From NCBI GenBank assembly GCA_963826055.1, contig CAWGVO010000009.1, positions 1 through 64,000 of the forward strand: DNA of 64,000 bases, in the 5' to 3' direction. Positions 9,614 through 18,011 of the stretch are shown piece after piece (within the stretch, counting starts at the first letter, position 1; every line of letters begins with the position of its first letter). Under the pieces are notes generated by a model. The model searched no databases and had not been told where the DNA came from. It saw nothing but the letters and a program-made list of their open reading frames with translations. A program made the translations under genes and the position numbers. The DNA comes from JBBDMC01 sp963826055 (GTDB lineage: Bacteria > Pseudomonadota > Alphaproteobacteria > Rhizobiales > Kaistiaceae).

Positions 9614-10630
9614 ATGAACGATAGCGACCCATCAAGTACCGCCGCTTCCCCGGCCAGGCCGGCAAGTGCCGCCGACGGCGAGGAGCGCCCCGGCGACGGT
9701 TGGCTCGATCGCATCCGCGCCGCCGTCGGGCTGAAGGGCCCGGGCTCGATCCGCACCGATCTCGCCGCGGCACTCGCGGCCGGCGACGTCACCGCCGGCT
9801 TCACGCCCAGCGAACGCGCGATGCTGGCCAACATCCTCAAGCTGCGCGAGGTCCGCGTTGACGACATCATGGTGCCGCGTGCTGACATCGACGCGGTCGA
9901 CATCGACACGCCGCTGACCGAGCTTCTCGTCACCTTCCGCAAGTCCGGCCATTCGCGCATGCCTGTGTTTCGCGAAACCCTCGACGACCCGATCGGCATG
10001 GTCCACATCAAGGACCTCATGGGCTACGTGACCGAGCAGGCAAGCCGTGCCGCGGGCGACGACGGGGCCGATGCCGCGTCCGGCCTTGCCCTCGACCACG
10101 TGGAATTGTCGCGCACGCTCGCCGGCGCCAATCTCGTGCGCAACATCCTCTTCGTCCCACCCTCGATGCCGGTTGCCGCGCTCCTCGCCAACATGCAGGC
10201 GAGCCGCATGCAGATGGCGCTCGTCATCGACGAGTACGGCGGCACCGACGGTCTGGTGTCGATGGAGGATGCAGTCGAGGTGATCGTCGGCGACATCGAG
10301 GACGAGTACGACGAGGAGGCGGGCCCCACGGTCGTTCCCGATGGCAACGGGGGCTTCCTCGCGGACGCCCGCGCCGACCTTGACGAACTCGCCACCGCCA
10401 TCGGCACAGATCTCGCCGCCGGCGAGGACGGCGAGGACGTCGACACCATCGGCGGGCTGGTTTTCAGCCTTGTCGGACGCATCCCGGTCCGCGGCGAACT
10501 GGTTTCGGCGCCGGACGGCTACGAATTCGAAATTCTCGACGCCGATCCCCGCCGCATCAAGCGGGTGCGCATCTACCGCCGTCCGGCCTCCACCGAGCCT
10601 CGTCGCCGGCCGCGTCCTTCCGGCGCTTGA
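9614..10630 (+). CDS. CBS-domain transporter-associated protein (CorC/YbeX family)
   Basis: Protein of 338 residues. A variable, low-complexity N-terminus (rich in Ser, Ala and Pro) is followed by a CBS pair at about residues 75-240 (VDDIMVPRADIDAVDI ... MALVIDEYGGTDGLVS). The C-terminal CorC_HlyC domain covers the last 80 residues. Relatives have been linked to Mg/Co efflux and to ribosome maturation (YbeX), and the ybeZ-ybeY-ybeX-lnt arrangement is preserved. There is no membrane domain, so this is the soluble type. The ATG at 9614 was chosen because it is the first start after ybeY. Confidence 0.9.
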   Translation: MNDSDPSSTAASPARPASAADGEERPGDGWLDRIRAAVGLKGPGSIRTDLAAALAAGDVTAGFTPSERAMLANILKLREVRVDDIMVPRADIDAVDIDTPLTELLVTFRKSGHSRMPVFRETLDDPIGMVHIKDLMGYVTEQASRAAGDDGADAASGLALDHVELSRTLAGANLVRNILFVPPSMPVAALLANMQASRMQMALVIDEYGGTDGLVSMEDAVEVIVGDIEDEYDEEAGPTVVPDGNGGFLADARADLDELATAIGTDLAAGEDGEDVDTIGGLVFSLVGRIPVRGELVSAPDGYEFEILDADPRRIKRVRIYRRPASTEPRRRPRPSGA

Positions 10631-10689
10631 CCGCAACCGGGCGGGCCGCGAGGCTCACGCCCAATTCGGCAGCGGAGCCGGGAAGCGCG

Positions 10690-12285
10690 GTGCAGTCTTT
10701 CGCCAACGCAATCATCGTCCTTTGGGGGTGGCGCCGTTATCTCGTTGCCCTGGCGGCCGGTGCCGCCTCGGCACTGGCCTTTCCGCCGTTCTCAGCCTTG
10801 CCGGTCCTGTGGGTCACCATGCCGGTGTTCGTCTGGCTGATCGACGGATCCGAGTCTGTGGAGACCGCAGGCTTCGTCCGCCGTCTGCTTCCTGCCGCCG
10901 CCGTCGGCTGGGTGTTCGGCTTCGGCTTCTTCCTCGCGGGCTTGTGGTGGATCGGGGCCGCGTTTCTCGTTGACGCCGCCGAGTTCGCCTGGCTGTTGCC
11001 GATCGCCGTTGTCGCGCTACCGGCGGGCCTGGCGCTGTTCTGGGCAGCCGGCGCCGCGCTCGCCCGCGCCCTGTGGGTGGAGGGACCGGCCCGCATTCTC
11101 ATCTTCGCCATCGTCATGTCGGCGGCCGAGTGGTGGCGCGGCCATCTCCTGACCGGCTTCCCGTGGAACGCCGTCGGCTACGCGCTGACGCCGGTGCCGC
11201 TGATGATGCAATCGGCGGCGCTCATCGGCGTTTGGGGCCTGACGCTGGTCGCCTTCCTTGTCTTCGCCGCCCCCGCGGTCCTGGCCGACGATCTGCGGTC
11301 TGCCCCTCTCGGGCGCGCGGTTCTCGGCCTCGCCGCGCTCCTCTTCGTCGCCCACCTTGGCTATGGCTATGCCCGTCTGCCCGATGGCCCCGACCCGACC
11401 GTCCCCGGGGTTCACCTCCGCATCGTCCAGCCGTCCATTCCCCAGGACGAACGCTGGCAAAGTGGCAAGGATGACGAGATCATGGCGCGCTACCTCGACC
11501 TCAGCCGGCAAGGGGGATCGTCGTCGCCCGGCATCGACGGGGTCACCCACCTGATCTGGCCCGAATCGGCGTTTCCGTTCCTGCTTACGCGTCGCCCGTC
11601 GGCGCTGGCTGCGATCGCCGATCTGCTGCCCGACGGAACCACGCTGATCACCGGCGCCGCGCGCGCCGAGGATGACGGCAGCGGCGTCGGCTCGTCGCAC
11701 GTCTTCAACAGCATCTACGTGATCGACGACGCTGGAGAAATTCGCGCCGCCTACGACAAGGTCCACCTTGTGCCGTTCGGCGAATACTTGCCGTTCAGCC
11801 ACCTGTTCGGGTCGCTTGGCCTCAGACAGCTGATCGCCGTGCCCGGCGGCTTCGTGCCGGGTAGCCGCGTGCGCACCCTCGACGTCGCCGGTGCGCCGCC
11901 GTTCGGCCCCCTGGTCTGCTACGAGATCATCTTTCCCGGTGCCGTGACCGAGCCAGGCAACCGCCCTGGCTGGCTGCTGAACGTCACCAACGATGCCTGG
12001 TACGGCGCCACGCCCGGCCCCTATCAGCATTTCCTTCAGGCGCGCGTGCGCGCCGTCGAGGAGGGGCTGCCGCTCGTGCGTGCCGCCAACTCGGGCATCT
12101 CGGCCATCGTCGACGCCCATGGGCGCGTCCTCGACAGCCTCGGGCTCGGCAGGGTCAGCGTCATCGACGGTGGTCTGCCGGCGGCGTTGGCGCCGACGCC
12201 TTATGCCAGATTCGGCGATCTTCTTTTCCTGGTTGTACTTTTCGGAACCGCTACTTTCGCAACACTGGGCAAAATTTACCTATAA
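10690..12285 (+). CDS. lnt: Apolipoprotein N-acyltransferase
   Basis: Inner-membrane enzyme that adds the third acyl chain to lipoproteins. The N-terminal half has six or more hydrophobic helices; the C-terminal nitrilase-like domain faces the periplasm. The catalytic triad is visible as Glu in LIWPESAFPF, Lys in YDKVHLVPFGEYLPF and Cys in PLVCYEIIFPG. I chose the GTG at 10690, which gives 531 residues with an N-terminus matching the family and a GGGAAG upstream. A TTG at 10627 overlapping the corC stop would add 21 residues. The stop lies in the AT-rich spacer that opens the next region. Confidence 0.93.
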   Translation: MQSFANAIIVLWGWRRYLVALAAGAASALAFPPFSALPVLWVTMPVFVWLIDGSESVETAGFVRRLLPAAAVGWVFGFGFFLAGLWWIGAAFLVDAAEFAWLLPIAVVALPAGLALFWAAGAALARALWVEGPARILIFAIVMSAAEWWRGHLLTGFPWNAVGYALTPVPLMMQSAALIGVWGLTLVAFLVFAAPAVLADDLRSAPLGRAVLGLAALLFVAHLGYGYARLPDGPDPTVPGVHLRIVQPSIPQDERWQSGKDDEIMARYLDLSRQGGSSSPGIDGVTHLIWPESAFPFLLTRRPSALAAIADLLPDGTTLITGAARAEDDGSGVGSSHVFNSIYVIDDAGEIRAAYDKVHLVPFGEYLPFSHLFGSLGLRQLIAVPGGFVPGSRVRTLDVAGAPPFGPLVCYEIIFPGAVTEPGNRPGWLLNVTNDAWYGATPGPYQHFLQARVRAVEEGLPLVRAANSGISAIVDAHGRVLDSLGLGRVSVIDGGLPAALAPTPYARFGDLLFLVVLFGTATFATLGKIYL

Positions 12286-12353
12286 TTTGAGTAGGAATTG
12301 ACACAATTGCTGATGGCTGCTCAATATCCGCCGCCACCTGGGGGAGCCCAGGT
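12281..12353 (+). promoter_or_regulatory. AT-rich control region upstream of the HTH gene
   Basis: This spacer after lnt is conspicuously AT-rich for this genome. It contains a TATAAT overlapping the lnt stop (12281-12286), a perfect -35-like TTGACA at 12298-12303 and a short dyad AATTG-ACA-CAATT around it (12296-12308). A perfect 7-bp hairpin, ACCTGGG/CCCAGGT, lies at 12336-12353. The hexamers do not pair with good partners at 17 bases, so I cannot name one promoter. The dyad could be an operator, possibly for the downstream regulator itself; that is inference. Confidence 0.4.
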
Positions 12354-12490
12354 ACAAGAAGAAGTGCGGGCCCGGATGAGTACGGCTTGCGGTTGAACTG
12401 TATAAAAGTGCGGCGGGGAAAAGAGCGCAGCGAATGGGCACTGATGTTGTTATGCCGCCTCACCACGGCGGCGCTGAGGACAGAAGCCGA

Positions 12491-12916
12491 ATGGCCAGCA
12501 AGAAGCAGCCTAACCCCATCGATATTCACGTCGGCAGCCGCGTAAGGCTGCGTCGCATGATGCTGGGGATGAGCCAGGAGAAACTTGGCGAAAATCTTGG
12601 TATTACCTTCCAGCAGATTCAGAAGTACGAGAAGGGCACCAACCGTATCGGTGCCAGCCGCCTTCAACACATCGCGCGCGTCCTGTCGACGCCGGTTTCG
12701 TTCTTCTTCGAGGACGCACCCGGCCTCGCGTCCGGTCCCGGCGCTCCCGTCGACGGCATGGCGGAAGCGCCGAGCACCAGCTACGTCGTCGACTTCCTGT
12801 CGAGTTCCGAGGGCATCCAGCTCAACAAGGCCTTCGTCCGCATCAAGGACGTCAGGATGCGCCGCCGGTTGATCGATCTCGTCCGCGCCATGGCGGGCGA
12901 AGACGCGCAAGACTAA
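12491..12916 (+). CDS. XRE/Cro-CI-type HTH transcriptional regulator
   Basis: Small regulator of 141 residues from the ATG at 12491. An XRE helix-turn-helix spans about residues 10-65: VGSRVRLRRMMLGMSQEKLG, then ITFQQIQKYEKGTNRIGAS. A Ser/Pro/Gly linker and a short C-terminal helical region ending DLVRAMAGED follow. This compact type is common in alphaproteobacteria, often next to metK. An ATG at 12434 would add 19 residues without similarity-like content; the 12491 start has GAGGA about ten bases upstream. Targets are unknown. Confidence 0.9.
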   Translation: MASKKQPNPIDIHVGSRVRLRRMMLGMSQEKLGENLGITFQQIQKYEKGTNRIGASRLQHIARVLSTPVSFFFEDAPGLASGPGAPVDGMAEAPSTSYVVDFLSSSEGIQLNKAFVRIKDVRMRRRLIDLVRAMAGEDAQD

Positions 12917-13089
12917 GAAGACATCGCTGCCCAAAGGTTTGCCCCACGGCCGTCCACGTCGGCCGCGTTGGGATAGTATTCTCACCGCCGGCGATTGACC
13001 CCTGCCGCGTTCACTGCCAGAACGGCACCCTCATCGGGCGCCGTAGTCACGCGCGCCGAAAACCACCGACAAGGGGGGAAGCCTCGTCC

Positions 13090-14259
13090 GTGCCGCGCAA
13101 GAGCTATCTGTTCACCAGCGAATCCGTGTCCGAGGGTCATCCCGACAAGGTGTGTGACCGCATCTCCGACACCGTTGTCGACGCCTACATTTCGGCAATG
13201 CCCGAATCGCGGGTCGCCTGCGAGACTCTGGCGACCACCAATCGGGTGGTTATTGCCGGCGAGGTGCGCGGGCCCGAACGGGTGCTCGCCGAAATAGAAG
13301 GCCTCGCCCGCGAGGCGATACGCGAGATCGGCTACGAGCAGCCGGGCTTCCACTGGAAAAACGCAGTGATCGAGTGCCTGCTCCACGCTCAGTCGACTGA
13401 TATCGCCCAGGGTGTCGATGCCGCCGGCAACAAGGACGAGGGGGCCGGCGACCAGGGCATCATGTTCGGCTACGCCTGCCGTGAAACGCCCGAGCTGATG
13501 CCGGCGCCGATCTACTACGCCCACAAGATTCTCAAGCGCATGGCCGAGGCGCGCCATTCCGGCGAGACCCACATGCTCGGTCCCGACGCCAAGAGCCAGG
13601 TCACGGTGCGCTACGAGAACGGTGCGCCGGTGGCGGTCACCTCGATCGTCGTGTCCACCCAGCACCTCGACGTCGATCTGTCCTCGCATGATGTCCGCGC
13701 GATCGTCGAGCCGTATGTACGCGAGGCGCTGCCCCAGGACTGGATCAACGGCGTAACCGAGTGGCACATCAACCCGACCGGCAAGTTCGTCATCGGTGGC
13801 CCCGACGGCGACGCCGGCCTTACCGGCCGCAAGATCATCGTCGACACCTACGGCGGCGCGGCCCCTCATGGTGGCGGCGCCTTCTCGGGCAAGGATCCGA
13901 CCAAGGTCGATCGCTCCGCCGCCTACGCCGCCCGCTATCTCGCCAAGAACGTGGTCGCCGGCGATCTCGCCGATCGCTGCACGATCCAACTCTCCTACGC
14001 CATCGGCGTGTCGAAGCCGCTGTCGATCTACGTCGATCTGCACGACACCGGCCGCGTCGACGAGGAAAAGCTCGAGCGCGTTCTAGGCGAGGTCATGGAT
14101 CTGTCGCCCCGCGGCATCCGCCAGCACCTTAATCTCAACCGGCCGATCTATGCCCGCACCTCCGCGTATGGTCATTTTGGTCGCCCGCCCGAGGACGACG
14201 GTGGCTTCTCGTGGGAACGCACCGACCTCGCCGACACGCTGCGCGAGGCCTTCGACTAG
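13090..14259 (+). CDS. metK: S-adenosylmethionine synthetase
   Basis: Makes SAM from methionine and ATP (389 residues). Signature motifs are ESVSEGHPDKVCDRISD at the N-terminus, GAGDQGIMFGYA at about residue 118 and the glycine-rich P-loop-like segment GGAAPHGGGAFSGKDPTKVD at about 255. It starts with GTG after a strong AAGGGGGGAA site. SAM feeds the methyltransferases TrmB, MiaB and others in this window, and the product SAH is handled by ahcY at 30.7 kb. No known SAM riboswitch fold was recognised in the 173-base leader. Confidence 0.97.
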   Translation: MPRKSYLFTSESVSEGHPDKVCDRISDTVVDAYISAMPESRVACETLATTNRVVIAGEVRGPERVLAEIEGLAREAIREIGYEQPGFHWKNAVIECLLHAQSTDIAQGVDAAGNKDEGAGDQGIMFGYACRETPELMPAPIYYAHKILKRMAEARHSGETHMLGPDAKSQVTVRYENGAPVAVTSIVVSTQHLDVDLSSHDVRAIVEPYVREALPQDWINGVTEWHINPTGKFVIGGPDGDAGLTGRKIIVDTYGGAAPHGGGAFSGKDPTKVDRSAAYAARYLAKNVVAGDLADRCTIQLSYAIGVSKPLSIYVDLHDTGRVDEEKLERVLGEVMDLSPRGIRQHLNLNRPIYARTSAYGHFGRPPEDDGGFSWERTDLADTLREAFD

Positions 14260-14287
14260 ACCGGGTTCATTCTCCGGGAGCGGCGTC

Positions 14288-14971
14288 TTGACGGAACGCC
14301 GCGACAACCTGCACGGCCGCCGCAAGGGCAAGCCGCTGTCGCCGCGTCGCGCGCGGGCGATGGCCGAGGCGTACCCCGCCCTTGCCATTGATGTCGGTGC
14401 CCCGCCACCTGCGAATCTGGCCCGGTTGTTTCCCGGCCGGCCCGCGATCGTCCACCTCGAGATCGGCTTCGGCGCCGGCGAGCACCTTCTCGCCGCCGCG
14501 GTGAACCGACCAGGCGACGGCTTCATCGGCGTCGAGCCTTTCCTCAACGGCATGGCGCGCGCCGTCGCCGCGATCGGCGACGCCGGCCTTGCCAATGTGC
14601 GCCTGTTCGACGGCGAAGCATCGCGCCTGCTCGACTGGCTGCCTCGGGCCTCGCTTGATTCGGTCGATCTTCTCTACCCGGACCCGTGGCCGAAGAAGCG
14701 CCACTGGAAGCGCCGGTTCGTCAGCGACGGGAATCTCGCCCGCCTCGCGCGCGTCCTCAAGCCTGGCGGCGAATTTCGCTTCGCCAGCGACATCGCGTCC
14801 TACGTTGCATGGGCGCTTAGCCACGTTCTGAACCGGCCCGATTTCGCGTGGACCGCCGAACGGGCCGACGACTGGCGGCTCCCGTTTCGCGACTGGTCCG
14901 GCACCCGCTACGAAACGAAGGCCATCGCCGCGGGGCGCCGGCCGGCGTATCTCACCTTCGTCCGGCTTTAG
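14288..14971 (+). CDS. trmB: tRNA (guanine-N7)-methyltransferase
   Basis: SAM-dependent enzyme making m7G46 in tRNA, 227 residues from a TTG start. The SAM-binding motif is EIGFGAGEHLLAAA at about residue 60, and the TrmB signature is YPDPWPKKRHWKRRF at about 135. The TTG at 14288 has GGGAG seven bases upstream and gives the expected length; the frame is open further into metK without meaning. It follows metK by 28 bases. The start is a reasoned choice rather than certain. Confidence 0.92.
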   Translation: MTERRDNLHGRRKGKPLSPRRARAMAEAYPALAIDVGAPPPANLARLFPGRPAIVHLEIGFGAGEHLLAAAVNRPGDGFIGVEPFLNGMARAVAAIGDAGLANVRLFDGEASRLLDWLPRASLDSVDLLYPDPWPKKRHWKRRFVSDGNLARLARVLKPGGEFRFASDIASYVAWALSHVLNRPDFAWTAERADDWRLPFRDWSGTRYETKAIAAGRRPAYLTFVRL

Positions 14972-14974
14972 GCC

Positions 14975-15003
14975 TTGTGTTCGGCGGCGGGCGGGACTAT
15001 ATG
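14975..15003 (+). promoter_or_regulatory. Predicted sigma-70 promoter of the rimP-nusA-infB operon
   Basis: TTGTGT at 14975-14980 and TATATG at 14998-15003 are separated by exactly 17 bases, directly after the trmB stop. This would start transcription near 15010, placing a terminator hairpin inside a leader of about 95 bases before rimP. The hexamers match the consensus 3/6 and 4/6; the spacing and position make the case. Confidence 0.5.
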
Positions 15004-15040
15004 CAGCCCATCTAATCTCAAACGATCGGTATTCGTTGGA

Positions 15041-15070
15041 GAGTGGGCCCCGCCGGACCCGCTCTTTTTT
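15041..15070 (+). terminator. Leader terminator / attenuator upstream of rimP
   Basis: The stem GAGTGGG...CCCGCTC at 15041-15064, with extra G-C pairs towards the loop and one mismatch, is followed at once by six T residues (15065-15070). That is a textbook intrinsic terminator. It lies between the predicted operon promoter and rimP. It could also end trmB transcription. An attenuator role is inferred from position and from the leader terminators known before the E. coli nusA operon. Confidence 0.7.
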
Positions 15071-15103
15071 AATACCCGAAGGCCGGTCGTGGAAGGAACG
15101 CGA

Positions 15104-15673
15104 TTGTCACCAGACGCGAGCGAGCCGCGCATCGTGACCGAGACGGGCCTTGAGGCCCGCGTCGCCCATATCGTCGAGCCGGTGATCACCGGTCTCGGCT
15201 ACCGGCTGGTACGCGTGCGCATCTCGGGTCTGAACGGCACCACGGTGCAGATCATGGCCGAGCGTCCCGACGGCACCATGACGGTCGATGATTGCGAGGT
15301 ACTGTCGCGCGACATCTCGCCGGCCCTCGACGTCGAGGACCCGATTGACCGCGCCTACAACCTCGAGATTTCCTCGCCGGGTATCGACCGGCCGTTGGTG
15401 CGGCGCTCCGATTTCGAGCGCTGGTTCGGTCACGAGGTCAAGATCGAGCTGGCGCGGCCGCTCGCCGGCCGCCGTCGCTTCCGCGGCCACCTCGCCGGTG
15501 TCGAAGGCGACACGCTGCGCCTGGCGATGGCGTCGCAGTCGCAGGCCGACGTGACCGAGCTGCCGCTCGCCGAGATCGGCGACGCGCGCCTCGTCGTCAC
15601 GGACGCCCTCATCCGCGAAACCCTGAGAAACGACAAGCGCAAAGCGCGCGAAAAGGACAGTGCCGACGCCTGA
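15104..15673 (+). CDS. rimP: Ribosome maturation factor RimP
   Basis: Assembly factor for the 30S subunit, 189 residues from a TTG start. The N-terminal domain shows HIVEPVITGLGYRLVRVRIS and the linker region shows YNLEISSPGIDRPLVRRSDF, both diagnostic. The C-terminal SH3-like domain ends with a charged tail. The TTG at 15104 has an excellent GGAAGGA six bases upstream; a GTG at 15089 in frame is the alternative. It is the first gene of rimP-nusA-ylxR-infB, preceded by the attenuator-like hairpin. Confidence 0.93.
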   Translation: MSPDASEPRIVTETGLEARVAHIVEPVITGLGYRLVRVRISGLNGTTVQIMAERPDGTMTVDDCEVLSRDISPALDVEDPIDRAYNLEISSPGIDRPLVRRSDFERWFGHEVKIELARPLAGRRRFRGHLAGVEGDTLRLAMASQSQADVTELPLAEIGDARLVVTDALIRETLRNDKRKAREKDSADA

Positions 15674-15703
15674 CGGCGTCGACGACAAGGAGAGACAACA
15701 CCC

Positions 15704-17323
15704 ATGGCTGTCAGTGCAAACCGCCTTGAGCTCCTGCAGATTGCCGATGCAGTCGCCCGCGAAAAGGCGATCGATCGCATGATCGTCGTCGCGGCGATGG
15801 AGGACGCCATCCAGAAGGCGGCGCGTTCGCGATACGGTTCGGAGACCGACATCCGCGCCGAGATCAACCCGAAGACCGGCGAGATCAAGCTGCAGCGGCT
15901 GCTCAAGGTCGTCGAGGCGGTGGAGAACCCGGCGACCGACATTCTTCTTGCCGACGCCCGCCACCGCAACCCGGCCGCCCAGGCCGGCGATTTCATCGCC
16001 GAGCCGCTGCCGCCGATGGACTTCGGCCGCATCGCCGCCCAGTCGGCCAAGCAGGTCATCGTCCAGAAGGTGCGCGAGGCCGAACGCGACCGCCAGTACG
16101 AGGAGTTCAAGGACCGCATCGGCGAGATCGTCAACGGCCAGGTCAAGCGCGTCGAGTATGGCAACGTCATTGTTGATCTCGGACGCGGCGAGGGCATCAT
16201 CCGCCGCGACGAGCTGATCCCGCGCGAGACCTTCCGCTACGGCGACCGCGTGCGCGCCTACATTTACGACGTGCGTCGCGAGCAGCGCGGCCCGCAGATC
16301 TTCCTGTCGCGCACCCATCCCCAGTTCATGGCCAAGCTCTTCGCCCAGGAAGTGCCGGAGATTTACGACGGCATCATCGAGGTGAAGTCGGTCGCCCGCG
16401 ATCCAGGCTCGCGCGCCAAGATCGCCGTCATCTCGCGCGACTCATCCATCGACCCGGTCGGCGCCTGCGTCGGTATGCGCGGCAGCCGTGTCCAGGCGGT
16501 CGTCAACGAGCTGCAGGGCGAGAAGATCGACATCATCCCGTGGTCGCAGGACGCCGCCACCTTCATCGTCAATGCGCTGCAGCCGGCCGAGGTCGCCAAG
16601 GTGGTGCTCGACGAGGACGCCGAGCGCATCGAGGTGGTCGTGCCCGACGAGCAGTTGTCGCTCGCCATCGGTCGCCGCGGCCAGAACGTCCGCCTGGCAT
16701 CGCAGCTCACCGGCTGGGACATCGACATCCTCACCGAGCAGGAAGAATCGGAGCGCCGCCAGAAGGAGTTCCAGGACCGCTCGACCCTGTTCATCGAGGC
16801 GCTCGACGTCGACGAGGTCGTTGGCCAGCTCCTCGCCTCGGAGGGGTTTGCCTCGATCCAGGAAATTGCCTTCGTCGAACCGGACGAGCTCGCCTCGATC
16901 GAAGGTTTCGACGAGGAGACCGCGGCCGAGCTGCAGGTCCGCGCCCGCGAGTACCTCGAGAAGCTCGAGGCCGAGCAGGACGAGGAGCGCAAGAAGCTCG
17001 GCGTCGAGGACGCGTTGAAGGACGTGCCCGGCATCACCACCGCCATGATGGTCGCCCTCGGCAAGGCCGATATCCGGACGCTGGAGGATTTCGCCGGCTC
17101 CATCCCCGACGAACTGGTCGGCTGGGTCGAGCGCAAGGATGGCGAGGCGACCCGGCACACCGGCGCCCTCGACGGCTTCGATCTGTCGCGCGCCGAGGCC
17201 GAGGCGATGATCATGGCCGCCCGCGTCCAGGCCGGCTGGATCACCGAGGAAGATCTGAACCCGCCGGTTGAAGCCGACGAGGGCGAGGCCGCCGCCGAGG
17301 CTGCCGCGTCGCCGGCCATGTGA
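15704..17323 (+). CDS. nusA: Transcription termination/antitermination factor NusA
   Basis: RNA-polymerase-binding factor of 539 residues. Domains in order: the N-terminal polymerase-binding domain (about 1-125), S1 (about 135-200, IVNGQVKRVEYGNVIVDLGR), two KH domains (about 230-345, with GMRGSRVQAVVNEL and AIGRRGQNVRLASQL) and a C-terminal helix-hairpin-helix/acidic region with two repeats. A strong AAGGAGAG precedes the ATG. The following ylxR start is 14 bases after the stop, so the operon is tight. NusA could act on the terminator in its own leader, as in E. coli; that is inference. Confidence 0.97.
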   Translation: MAVSANRLELLQIADAVAREKAIDRMIVVAAMEDAIQKAARSRYGSETDIRAEINPKTGEIKLQRLLKVVEAVENPATDILLADARHRNPAAQAGDFIAEPLPPMDFGRIAAQSAKQVIVQKVREAERDRQYEEFKDRIGEIVNGQVKRVEYGNVIVDLGRGEGIIRRDELIPRETFRYGDRVRAYIYDVRREQRGPQIFLSRTHPQFMAKLFAQEVPEIYDGIIEVKSVARDPGSRAKIAVISRDSSIDPVGACVGMRGSRVQAVVNELQGEKIDIIPWSQDAATFIVNALQPAEVAKVVLDEDAERIEVVVPDEQLSLAIGRRGQNVRLASQLTGWDIDILTEQEESERRQKEFQDRSTLFIEALDVDEVVGQLLASEGFASIQEIAFVEPDELASIEGFDEETAAELQVRAREYLEKLEAEQDEERKKLGVEDALKDVPGITTAMMVALGKADIRTLEDFAGSIPDELVGWVERKDGEATRHTGALDGFDLSRAEAEAMIMAARVQAGWITEEDLNPPVEADEGEAAAEAAASPAM

Positions 17324-17336
17324 TGAGGTCGCGCCC

Positions 17337-18005
17337 GTGCCCGATCGCGAAGAGCGGACCAGCGAACGCACGTGCATCGTCACGCGCCGGGCCCTGCCGG
17401 CCGAGGCGCTGATCCGCTTCGTCGTCGCACCCGATGGCGCGGTTGTCCCGGATCTCCGCCACCGCCTGCCCGGGCGCGGCGCCTGGGTGACGGCCTCGGC
17501 CGAAGTGGTGCGTCTGGCCGAGCGCAAGCACCTTTTCGCCCGCGCCTTCGGCGCCCCGGTGAAGGTCGAGCCGGGGCTTGCCGAGCGTGTCGACGGGCTG
17601 CTCGCCGCGGCCGCGGTTGCCTCGCTGTCGCTCGCCCGCAAGGCGGGCACCCTCGTCAGTGGCTTCGCCAAGGTTGAGGCGGCGCTTGCCGGCAAGCCGG
17701 TCGTCGGGCTGATCCATGCCCGCGAGGCGGCCCACGACGGCGTTTCCCGCCTCGCCGCCGCGTCACGCCGCCGGTATGGTGAACGGCAGCCTCCTGTCGT
17801 GACCTGCTTCGACGGCGCCCAATTGGATTTGGCATTCGGGCGCGCAAATGTGATACATGCTGCCCTGCTTGCCGGGCCGGCGAGCGACAACGTACTGGCG
17901 CGGGTTCGCGACCTCGTCCGCTATCGCACGGATGCCGCCGACCCGGGCGGCGACCGCAAAACCAATGCCCCGAGTGAGCTGAGCGCAGCGTCCGCAGGAC
18001 CATAG
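17337..18005 (+). CDS. YlxR-type RNA-binding protein with L7Ae-like domain
   Basis: Protein of 222 residues. The N-terminal YlxR/DUF448 domain has the signature SERTCIVTRRALPAEALIRF and the family glycine-rich turn RLPGRGAWV. The second half resembles the L7Ae/YlxQ fold (AAAVASLSLARKAGTLVSG), so two proteins that are separate in Bacillus appear joined, as is normal in alphaproteobacteria. A GTG start at 17337 was used, 14 bases after nusA. infB follows seven bases later. The role in RNA binding within the nusA-infB operon is inferred from family. Confidence 0.9.
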   Translation: MPDREERTSERTCIVTRRALPAEALIRFVVAPDGAVVPDLRHRLPGRGAWVTASAEVVRLAERKHLFARAFGAPVKVEPGLAERVDGLLAAAAVASLSLARKAGTLVSGFAKVEAALAGKPVVGLIHAREAAHDGVSRLAAASRRRYGERQPPVVTCFDGAQLDLAFGRANVIHAALLAGPASDNVLARVRDLVRYRTDAADPGGDRKTNAPSELSAASAGP

Positions 18006-18011
18006 GAACGT

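Noticed and set aside
12917..13089. SAM-type riboswitch before metK
   Set aside because: I looked for SAM-II and SAM/SAH core patterns and saw neither conserved core nor matching pseudoknot; a covariance-model scan would settle it.
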